Source: Streptomyces acidicola (GTDB taxonomy: Bacteria; Actinomycetota; Actinomycetes; Streptomycetales; Streptomycetaceae). From it: 62,028 nt of DNA. The stretch lies in NCBI RefSeq assembly GCF_009377235.1, contig NZ_VMNX01000020.1, forward strand, positions 1 through 62,028, in the 5' to 3' direction. The position numbers and the translations under genes are program-made. Numbering within the stretch: position 1 is the stretch's first letter; each line of letters begins with the position of its first letter. The notes beneath the pieces are model-generated. The model was not told where the DNA came from and ran no database searches. It saw nothing but the letters and a program-made list of their open reading frames with translations. Below, piece after piece: positions 32,587-39,510 of the stretch.

Positions 32587-33732
32587 ATGACCGGCACGCC
32601 CGAGCCCTTCACCGCCGACGACTACACGGCCCGCATGCGACGCGCGGCACGGGCCGCAGGCGACGCCGGTCTCGACGGCGTCCTGATCGCGCCCGGACCC
32701 GACCTGGTGTGGCTGACGGGGTACCGGCCGCCGGAGACGGAGCGGCTGACCCTGCTGGTCCTGCGGCCCGGCGAGGACCCCGCGCTGGTCGTTCCGGCCC
32801 TGGAGGCGCCGGACGCGGCGAAGGCGGCGCCGATGCTGGCCCTGCGCGACTGGACCGACGGCACGGACCCCTACGAGACCGCCGCGGACCTCCTCGGCCG
32901 CGCCGACCGTACAGGCCGCACCGGCCGCTCCGGTGGTCGCTTCGGTGTCAGCGACAACGCCTGGGCCATGCACCTGCTCGGCCTGCAGAACCGGCTGCCG
33001 GACACGGCCTACGTGTCCCTCACCGAGGCCCTGCCGATGCTGCGGGCCGTCAAGGACGCGGCGGAACTCCAGCGGCTGGCAGCCGCCGGCGCGGCCGCCG
33101 ACGCGGCGTACGAGGAGATCCGAGAGGTTCGCTTCGCCGGACGGCGGGAGACCGAGGTCGCCGCCGATCTCGCCGGCCTGCTGCGGCAGTTCGGACACTC
33201 CCAGGTCGACTTCACGATCGTCGCCTCGGGCCCGAACGGCGCCAACCCCCACCACGAGGCGGGCGACCGCGTCATCGAGCGCGGCGACATGGTGGTCCTC
33301 GACTTCGGCGGCCTGAAGCACGGCTACGGCTCCGACACCTCCCGTACCGTCCACGTCGGTGAGCCGGACGCCGAGGAGCGCAGGGTGCACGACATCGTGC
33401 GCGCGGCCCAGGAGGAGGGCGTCCGGGCGGTCCGGCCGGGCGCCGCCTGCCAGGACGTCGACCGGGCGGCCCGCGCAGTGATCACCGAGGCCGGGTACGG
33501 CGAGTACTTCATCCACCGCACCGGCCACGGCATCGGCGTCACGACGCACGAGCCGCCCTACATGGTCGAGGGCGAGGAGCGGCCCCTGGTGCCCGGCATG
33601 TGCTTCTCCGTCGAGCCGGGGGTCTATCTGCCGGGCCGCTTCGGGGTGCGCATCGAGGACATCGTGACGGTGACCGAGGACGGCGGGCGCCGCCTCAACA
33701 CCTCGGAGCGCGAGATGGCGATAGTCGAATGA
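32587..33732 (+). CDS. M24 metallopeptidase, Xaa-Pro aminopeptidase-like
   Basis: This 381-aa cytosolic peptidase of the pita-bread fold has an N-terminal creatinase-like domain (about 10-150) and a C-terminal M24 domain (about 160-375). The dinuclear metal ligands are Asp239 (LDFGG), Asp250 (SDTSRT), His314 (TGHGIG), Glu343 (EPG) and Glu357 (EDI). It removes N-terminal residues next to proline or cleaves dipeptides (prolidase-like). The start is fixed by GGAGG five bases upstream. The phosphotransferase gene follows 74 bp later. Confidence 0.92.
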   Translation: MTGTPEPFTADDYTARMRRAARAAGDAGLDGVLIAPGPDLVWLTGYRPPETERLTLLVLRPGEDPALVVPALEAPDAAKAAPMLALRDWTDGTDPYETAADLLGRADRTGRTGRSGGRFGVSDNAWAMHLLGLQNRLPDTAYVSLTEALPMLRAVKDAAELQRLAAAGAAADAAYEEIREVRFAGRRETEVAADLAGLLRQFGHSQVDFTIVASGPNGANPHHEAGDRVIERGDMVVLDFGGLKHGYGSDTSRTVHVGEPDAEERRVHDIVRAAQEEGVRAVRPGAACQDVDRAARAVITEAGYGEYFIHRTGHGIGVTTHEPPYMVEGEERPLVPGMCFSVEPGVYLPGRFGVRIEDIVTVTEDGGRRLNTSEREMAIVE

Positions 33733-33806
33733 CGCGTACGGCGTGCCCGGTCTCCCGCCGGGCATGCCGTACCGAACGAGCAGCCAGGAGCCCCGACCCC
33801 CTCCGG

Positions 33807-34748
33807 ATGACGACGGCGCGACCCATGACCCAGGCACCGCCCCCCACCGCGGACACCGTCCGCCGACTGGCCCGTTCCCTGTTGCCGGGCGGTGGCGGAC
33901 CCGACGTGCGGCCCGTCGTCGAGGGCGGCGAGCACTCCACCTGGTGGGTCGGCACCCGCCATGTGCTGCGGCTCGCCCAGGACCGCGACCGCGCCGTACG
34001 GCAGCGCCGCGAGCTACGGCTGCGCGACCTGGTCCGCCCGCACCTCGGGGTCGCCGTCCCGGTGAGCGTCGCGCACGGCGAGTGGGCGGCCGGCCTGACC
34101 TACACGCTCGACACGCGGTTGCCCGGTGGCACCGCCGAGGACCACGACGTCTCCGCCGTCGGCGAGGACGACCTGGCCGGGCTTCTCACCGGCCTGCGCG
34201 AGGTTCCCGCCCGGCAGGCCGAGGCGCTCGGCGTCCCGCGTGTCGCGCCACGCTCCCTGGAAGCGATGCGCAGGGCCGCCGCACGGGCCGCCGAACACCT
34301 CGCCCAGGCCGACGAGTTCGACCCCACGCGGCTCGCCCAGCTCACCCCGCCCGCCGCCGCCCAGCTCACCGCGCCCTCCCCCGTCCTCGTCCACCACGCC
34401 CTCCACGGCGAGCACCTCGTGGTGAGCGCCGACGGCCGGGTGCGCGGCGTCCTCGACTGGACCGGCGCGGTGGTCGGCGACCCCGCCGAGGACATCGCGG
34501 GCCTCGCCCACGCCGTCGGAGCCCCGGCCGCGGTGCGCGCCGCCACACTCGCCGGGTACGGCGCCCGCCCCTGTCTGCGCGGCCTGTGGCTGGCTCGCTG
34601 CGACACGGTGATCCGCCTCTCCGAGAAGGTCCGGGGCCGCGACGCCGGACCTCTCCCGCTGCTGCGGAAACAGTTGCGGAGGGCATGGGAGGCGATCCTG
34701 CTGGAGCGGGTCACGGAGCTGCGGGACGGGCCGGACGAGGCGTTGTAG
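33807..34748 (+). CDS. Aminoglycoside-phosphotransferase-family protein
   Basis: This 313-aa APH/choline-kinase-fold protein has an N-lobe with FEGGEHSTWWVG-like start and HVLRLAQDRDRA. The catalytic loop is H200-G201-E202 (LVHHALHGEHLVV), where kinases have HGD, and VLDWTGAVVGDPAEDIAGLA supplies the metal-binding Asp. The Asp-to-Glu change in the catalytic loop leaves activity doubtful. The family phosphorylates small molecules; no substrate is evident and resistance should not be assumed. The start ATG33807 has AGGAG too far upstream (about 16 bases), so ATG33825 is an alternative. Confidence 0.8.
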   Translation: MTTARPMTQAPPPTADTVRRLARSLLPGGGGPDVRPVVEGGEHSTWWVGTRHVLRLAQDRDRAVRQRRELRLRDLVRPHLGVAVPVSVAHGEWAAGLTYTLDTRLPGGTAEDHDVSAVGEDDLAGLLTGLREVPARQAEALGVPRVAPRSLEAMRRAAARAAEHLAQADEFDPTRLAQLTPPAAAQLTAPSPVLVHHALHGEHLVVSADGRVRGVLDWTGAVVGDPAEDIAGLAHAVGAPAAVRAATLAGYGARPCLRGLWLARCDTVIRLSEKVRGRDAGPLPLLRKQLRRAWEAILLERVTELRDGPDEAL

Positions 34749-34759
34749 CCCCTGGGGCT
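34747..34759 (+). terminator. Short palindrome AGCCCC-T-GGGGCT at convergent 3' ends
   Basis: It overlaps the phosphotransferase stop codon and lies 32 bp from the treZ stop. As an RNA hairpin it is weak because of the 1-nt loop. Confidence 0.25.
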
Positions 34760-34790
34760 TCGCAAGTGACGTTCGCAGGTGGCGCCGGCC

Positions 34791-36572
34791 TCAGTCCTGT
34801 GTCAGCACCACACACGACTCGCCCGGCACGCTCAACACCCCGTCCGCCCCCGGCGCCCGAACCGGCTCCCACGCGGCCAGCACGCGCGCGTGGCGGACGC
34901 CGAGCGGGATCGACGCGGTCTCCCCGCCGAGGTTGACCGCCACCCGGACGTCACCGCGGCGGAACGCGAACCAGCGGGCGTCCTCGTCGTGGGCGACCTT
35001 GGTGTCCGCGAGGTCGGGGTCCGTGAGGTCGGGCTGGGCGTGGCGCAGCGCGATGAGCTCCCGGTACCAGGCGAGCACGCGCGCGTGGGGCTCCCTGTCC
35101 GGCTCGGACCAGTCGAGACAGGAACGGTCGCGGGTCGCCGGGTCCTGCGGGTCGGGAATGTTGTCGATGTACCCCGGCCGGGGCGTGGCCTCCCCGGCCC
35201 AGCCGTGCGCCGCGAACTCACGGCGCCTGCCCTGGCGTACGGCCTCGGCGAGCTCCGGGTCCGTGTGGTCGGTGAAGAACTGCCAGGGCGTGCCCGCCGC
35301 CCACTCCTCGCCCATGAACAGCATCGGTGTGAAGGGCCCGGTGAGGACCAGGGCGGCGGCGCAGGCCAGCAGCCCGGGGGACTCCGGCAACAGCGCGGCC
35401 GACAGACGGTCGCCCTGGGCGCGGTTGCCGACCTGGTCGTGCGTCTGTGTGTAGCCGAGCAGCCGGTGTGCCGCGAGGCGCGTACGGTCCAGCGGGCGGC
35501 CGTGCCGGCGGGCCCGGAACGTCGAGTACGTGTCGTCGTGGAAGAAACCGTCCGTGAGCGTCTTCGCCAGGGCCGCGAAGGGGGCGCGGGCGAAGTCCGC
35601 GTAGTACCCCTGGGCCTCACCCGTGAGCGTGGTGTGCAGCGCGTGGTGGAAGTCGTCGTTCCACTGCGCGTGCACCCCGAGCCCGCCCTCCGCGCGCGCG
35701 GTGATGACCCGCGGGTCGTTCAGATCGGATTCGGCGATCAGGAACAGCGGCCTGTGCAGCTCGGCGGCGAGCGCGTCCACCGCCGTCGACAGCTCCTCCA
35801 GGAAGTGCCGGGCGCGCGTGTCCTTCAGCGCGTGCACCGCGTCCAGACGCAGCCCGTCAAGCCGGTAGTCCCGCAGCCACGCCAGCGCGCTGCCGGCCAG
35901 ATACGCGCGCACCTCGTCCGAGCCCGGCGCGTCCAGGTTCACGGCCGCGCCCCAGGGCGTGTGGTGCGTGTCCGTGAAGTAGGGGCCGAACGCGGGCAGA
36001 TGGTTGCCGGACGGGCCCAGGTGGTTGTGCACGACGTCCAGGACGACCCCCAGGCCCAGCTCGTGCGCCCGGTCGACAAAGCGCTTCAGCGCCTCGGGCC
36101 CGCCGTACGGCTCGTGCACGGCCCACAGCGAGACACCCTCGTACCCCCAGCCGTGCACTCCGGGGAACGGGCACACGGGCATCAACTGCACATGCGTGAC
36201 GCCCAGTTCGGCCAGGTGCCCCAGCCGCTCCGCCGCCGCGTCCAGGGTGCCCTCGCGGGTGTACGTGCCCACGTGCAGCTCGTACAGCACCGCACCCGGC
36301 AGGGCGCGCCCCGCCCACGGCACCCGCCACGCGTACCGCTCGTGGTCGACCACCGCGCTGGTGCCGTCCGGCCCGTCCGGCTGGCGGCGCGAGCGCGGAT
36401 CGGGCAGCACGGGGCCGTCGTCGAGCGCGAACCCGTACCGTGTCCCGTCCGTCGCGTCCGCCTCGCCCGTCCACCATCCCGTTCGCTCGGGATCGCGTGT
36501 CAACGCGCGCGTGGAGTCCGCGCAATGAAGCGTCACGCGGTCGGCCTGCGGTGCCCACACCTCGAACTGCAT
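34791..36572 (-). CDS. treZ: Malto-oligosyltrehalose trehalohydrolase (TreZ)
   Basis: This 593-aa GH13 enzyme hydrolyses the bond between terminal trehalose and the maltooligosaccharide to release trehalose, the second step of the TreYZ pathway. An N-terminal E-set domain (about 1-90) precedes the (beta/alpha)8 barrel, with LYELHVGTYTREGT, DVVHNHLGP, nucleophile Asp in DGLRLDAVH, acid Glu in LIAESD, and QTHDQVGNRA. A C-terminal beta domain ends with ESCVVLTQD. The ATG36572 has AAAGGAG upstream. It is cytosolic. treY lies 2.9 kb away on the same strand with three plus-strand genes between, so the two are not a simple operon here. Confidence 0.95.
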   Translation of the reverse strand: MQFEVWAPQADRVTLHCADSTRALTRDPERTGWWTGEADATDGTRYGFALDDGPVLPDPRSRRQPDGPDGTSAVVDHERYAWRVPWAGRALPGAVLYELHVGTYTREGTLDAAAERLGHLAELGVTHVQLMPVCPFPGVHGWGYEGVSLWAVHEPYGGPEALKRFVDRAHELGLGVVLDVVHNHLGPSGNHLPAFGPYFTDTHHTPWGAAVNLDAPGSDEVRAYLAGSALAWLRDYRLDGLRLDAVHALKDTRARHFLEELSTAVDALAAELHRPLFLIAESDLNDPRVITARAEGGLGVHAQWNDDFHHALHTTLTGEAQGYYADFARAPFAALAKTLTDGFFHDDTYSTFRARRHGRPLDRTRLAAHRLLGYTQTHDQVGNRAQGDRLSAALLPESPGLLACAAALVLTGPFTPMLFMGEEWAAGTPWQFFTDHTDPELAEAVRQGRRREFAAHGWAGEATPRPGYIDNIPDPQDPATRDRSCLDWSEPDREPHARVLAWYRELIALRHAQPDLTDPDLADTKVAHDEDARWFAFRRGDVRVAVNLGGETASIPLGVRHARVLAAWEPVRAPGADGVLSVPGESCVVLTQD

Positions 36573-36752
36573 GGACGGCTGCTCCTTTGTCGACGCGTCG
36601 GCTGATCGTGAGGTAGCCCGTCCATGGTGCGCCACGCACGATCACTTCGCTTTCGAATCGGCCCATTTGCCCCGTGGGACAACCCAGTTGCCGGTGGCGG
36701 CCGTTTCCCCGATTTCTGGACACCCCGGCCGCGCTGCCCGACAATCACCAGC

Positions 36753-37304
36753 GTGACGTCGTCCTTCGAGTTCAACACGTATCCCGCGCGGCTGTCCGAC
36801 GTGGAGCGCGACCGGGCGCTGAAGGTCCTCCGCGACGGCGTCGCCCTCGGGCGTCTCTCCCACGACACGTTCGTCCGGCGCATGGAACTCGCCCTCGTGG
36901 CCCGCCGCTCCGACGAACTCGCCGCGCTCACCGCCGACCTGCCCACCGAGAGCCGCTGGTCCCGGCTGGTGTTCGGCACGGTCGAGTCGGTCTCCGGCTT
37001 CACGGTACGGCTGCGCCGGGCCTGGCGGGCCGAGCAGCTCCCCAAGCTGCTGCTGCCCCACGCGGGCAACGGCCATCCCCTGCGGATAGGCCGCGACCCC
37101 GCCAACGGGCTGCGGCTCAGCCACGAGACCGTCTCCCGCGTGCACGCCGAACTCAGGCACCAGGGCGGGCTGTGGGTGCTGCGCGACCTCGGTTCGACGA
37201 ACGGCACGACGGTGAACGGGCGGCGTGTCATCGGCGCTGCCGTCGTCCGGGACGGCGATCAGGTGAGCTTCGGGCGGATGGCGTTCCGGCTCGCCTCCCA
37301 GTGA
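36753..37304 (+). CDS. DUF1707 + FHA domain protein
   Basis: This 183-aa cytosolic protein carries a DUF1707 helix bundle (about 8-65, ARLSDVERDRALKVLRDGVALGRLSHDTFVRRMELAL; key features the SDxER start and the GRLS turn) and an FHA domain (about 95-180). The FHA domain has RIGRDPANGLRLSHETVSRVHAEL and GSTNGTTVNG, holding the phosphothreonine-binding Arg, Ser, His and Asn. It should bind a phosphothreonine partner of a Ser/Thr kinase. The GTG start at 36753 has no clear ribosome site. It is divergent from treZ. Confidence 0.9.
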   Translation: MTSSFEFNTYPARLSDVERDRALKVLRDGVALGRLSHDTFVRRMELALVARRSDELAALTADLPTESRWSRLVFGTVESVSGFTVRLRRAWRAEQLPKLLLPHAGNGHPLRIGRDPANGLRLSHETVSRVHAELRHQGGLWVLRDLGSTNGTTVNGRRVIGAAVVRDGDQVSFGRMAFRLASQ

Positions 37305-37308
37305 TACA

Positions 37309-37344
37309 CGAGGATCACGAGGACGACGAGGACGACGAGGACAC
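37309..37344 (+). repeat. Four 9-bp tandem repeats (CGAGGAYSA type)
   Basis: Four adjacent units of the CGAGGACGA kind lie just after the FHA gene stop. No function is apparent. Confidence 0.7.
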
Positions 37345-37504
37345 GGACGGCTCCCGATCAAAGCTCTGGCCTGGGATTTACTGAGCGAGATACTGAAGTT
37401 CCTCTTACCTTCCGTGGTGTTGACGTACCTCCGAAGCCGTGACTGACTGTGCGTACGCCATGCACAACAGGTGAACCGTCGGCGCCACATAGTGGAGGTG
37501 TGCC

Positions 37505-38860
37505 TTGCTGCCCCTCCTCCGCTACCCGACCGTGGACGAACTGGCCGCCCGCGCCGCCGCCCTCGTCGCCCGGCACCCCCGGGACGCCAGGCTGCGCCGT
37601 GTGGGGACCTCACGGGCGGGCACGCCCCTGTGGCTGCTCTCCGTCGGCCACGGCAGCCGGCACACCCTCGTCGTCGCCGGACCGCACGCCAACGAACCCG
37701 TGGGCGGCGGCACGGTCCTGCGTCTGGCCGAGCGGGCTCTCGCCGAGCCCCGGCTGTGCGAGGACGCCGACGTCACCTGGAACCTGCTGCTGTGCCTCGA
37801 CCCGGACGGCGCCCGCCGCAACGAGCGCTGGCTGGCGGGCCCGTACACGCTGGGGAACTACTTCCGGAACTTCTTCCGCCCCGGCTTCCTGGAACAGCCC
37901 GAGTGGCTCCCCGAGGGCGCGGACGGGGCCGTCCTGCCGGAGACCCGCGCCCTGCTCGACGTCCAGGACGAGCTGCGGCCCTTCTTCCAGTGCTCCCTGC
38001 ACGGCGTGGACGTCGGCGGCGCCTTCGTCGAGCTGACCCACGACCTGCCCGGCCTCGCCCGGCGTGTCGAGCGGACCGCCGCGCGCCTCGGCGTCCCACG
38101 CGAACTCGGCCCCTACGACACCCTCTACTGGCCGAGGCTCGGCCCCGCCGTCTACCGCATCCCGCCACCGAGCCCGGGCGACCGGGTCGCCGCCATAACG
38201 GAGGCGGCCGTCGAGTCCACGTGGTTCCACCCGCACCGGTACGGGACGGTGACCGCGGTCGTCGAGGCCCCCATGTGGGGCGTGACATCCGTGGAGATCG
38301 CCACGCCGCCCCCGGACGCCGACGCGGTGCTCCGCTCCGTCAGCCGCTCCCTGCGCCGCGACACGGCCCTCCTGGAGGCCCTCCTGGCGCGCGTACGCCC
38401 CTCGGTGCGCGGCGGTCCCGACGCCGCCCGCCTCCTCGCGCCGGTGGACGACTATTTACTGGTGGGACCCGACATCGCCGACTCCTGGGACCCCGACACC
38501 TACAAGAGCGACGCTCTGCGCCCTCTGCCGCCCCTCGACACGGCCCGTCTGACGGCCCTCGCCATCTCGGCCCGCCGGGTGGCCCTGCGCACGGCGGGAC
38601 TGCTGCACCAGCTCGTGACCCGCGCCGGACAGGACCCGTCCGGCGCGCTGCCCGACCTGGACCGGCTCATCGACGAATGGTGCGCCGACTACCGGGACGG
38701 CTTCGGGGCGCGGTGGATTCCGGTCGCGCGCCAGGTGGAGTACCAGTCGCGGGTGGTCGTCGCCGCGTTCGAGCTGGCAGGGCGGCACGCGCGCGTGGAC
38801 TCGCATTCGGGTGAGCGGGGCTGGGGCTCGCAGCCCGCCGTGCCGATGCACAGGGAATGA
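37505..38860 (+). CDS. M14-family zinc carboxypeptidase-like protein
   Basis: This 451-aa protein has the M14 catalytic domain. Zinc ligands are His61 and Glu64 (GPHANEPVGG) and His166 (CSLHGVDVGG), and Glu252 (VVEAPMWG) is the probable catalytic base. No signal peptide is seen, so it is probably cytosolic, unlike digestive carboxypeptidases. M14 members cleave C-terminal residues of peptides or act on cell-wall-type peptides. The start is TTG with GGAGG six bases upstream. Its last codon overlaps the start of the SSI inhibitor gene (ATGA), an unusual pairing. Confidence 0.87.
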   Translation: MLPLLRYPTVDELAARAAALVARHPRDARLRRVGTSRAGTPLWLLSVGHGSRHTLVVAGPHANEPVGGGTVLRLAERALAEPRLCEDADVTWNLLLCLDPDGARRNERWLAGPYTLGNYFRNFFRPGFLEQPEWLPEGADGAVLPETRALLDVQDELRPFFQCSLHGVDVGGAFVELTHDLPGLARRVERTAARLGVPRELGPYDTLYWPRLGPAVYRIPPPSPGDRVAAITEAAVESTWFHPHRYGTVTAVVEAPMWGVTSVEIATPPPDADAVLRSVSRSLRRDTALLEALLARVRPSVRGGPDAARLLAPVDDYLLVGPDIADSWDPDTYKSDALRPLPPLDTARLTALAISARRVALRTAGLLHQLVTRAGQDPSGALPDLDRLIDEWCADYRDGFGARWIPVARQVEYQSRVVVAAFELAGRHARVDSHSGERGWGSQPAVPMHRE

Positions 38861-39369
38861 CGCACCACATTCCGCACGCGGTACGCACCGCCCTGCCGGT
38901 GGCCCTCGCCCTCCTCGCGCTGGGCTCGGCCCCGGCCCATCCGGCGCCCCGGGAGACCGTTCCCGGCAACTGGCTCTACGTCACGGTCGCCCAGGGCGAC
39001 GTCGCCCGGTCCCGGGAGGTCCGGGGCACGCTGCTGCTCTGCGGTCCGCCCCAGGGCCACCGGCACGCCGTCCGGGCCTGCGAGGAGCTCCGGGATGCCG
39101 ACGGCGACATCGCCCGCATCCCGCCCAAGAACACCTACTGCCCGATGGTCCACGCCCCCGTCACCGCGTCGGCGCGCGGCCAGTGGGACGGCCGGACGGT
39201 CGCGTACACGAAGACGTTCTCCAACGCCTGTCTGATGGGAGCGAACACGGGCGCCGTGTTCGCGCTCTCGGAGCCCGGCGAGGGGAGACACGCGGCGAAG
39301 GAGGCGCAGGGTCCGCGTGCGCGGCCCGCCCTCGGACGCCCGCCCACGCGCGCGTACGGCCCGGCATGA
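38857..39369 (+). CDS. Subtilisin inhibitor-like (SSI) secreted protein
   Basis: This 170-aa secreted protease inhibitor has a signal peptide of about 30 residues and an SSI domain (about 35-138) with four Cys (62, 75, 95 and 125) in the two-disulphide SSI pattern. The reactive loop YCPMVHAP has P1 Met97 and P1' Val98, as in classical SSI, which predicts inhibition of subtilisin-type proteases. Beyond the usual VFAL end there is an unusual 32-residue basic/Pro-rich tail. Part of that tail and the stop codon are encoded by a 27-bp tandem repeat. It is co-translated with the M14 gene (ATGA). A secreted subtilisin (16197) in this window is one possible target. Confidence 0.87.
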   Translation: MTHHIPHAVRTALPVALALLALGSAPAHPAPRETVPGNWLYVTVAQGDVARSREVRGTLLLCGPPQGHRHAVRACEELRDADGDIARIPPKNTYCPMVHAPVTASARGQWDGRTVAYTKTFSNACLMGANTGAVFALSEPGEGRHAAKEAQGPRARPALGRPPTRAYGPA

Positions 39370-39411
39370 CCCACGCGCGCGTACGGCCCGGCGTGGCCCG
39401 CGCGCGCGTGA
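39343..39411 (+). repeat. 27-bp tandem repeat (2.5 copies) at the SSI 3' end
   Basis: Units 39343-39369 and 39370-39396 differ at three positions, and a partial third runs to 39411. The SSI stop codon is the last triplet of unit 1; in unit 2 the same triplet reads TGG. The unit is nine codons long. Confidence 0.85.
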
Positions 39412-39480
39412 GCCACGCTCAACGGGCACGCTCCGCTCGCGGGTATGGGTAGTACCGCCAGGCCGGATCGTCGTCCTGGT

Positions 39481-39510
39481 CTATCCGCGTCTATCCGCGT
39501 CTATCCGCGG
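39481..39510 (-). repeat. 10-bp tandem repeat (x3) at the treY stop
   Basis: Three copies of CTATCCGCGK. The treY stop (CTA on the plus strand at 39501-39503) is in the third copy, and the first two copies carry CTA as well. Confidence 0.85.

Noticed and set aside
39343..39510. Possible CRISPR or integron-like repeat array near the SSI/treY 3' ends
   Set aside because: The repeats are contiguous tandem units without spacers and differ between the two patches.
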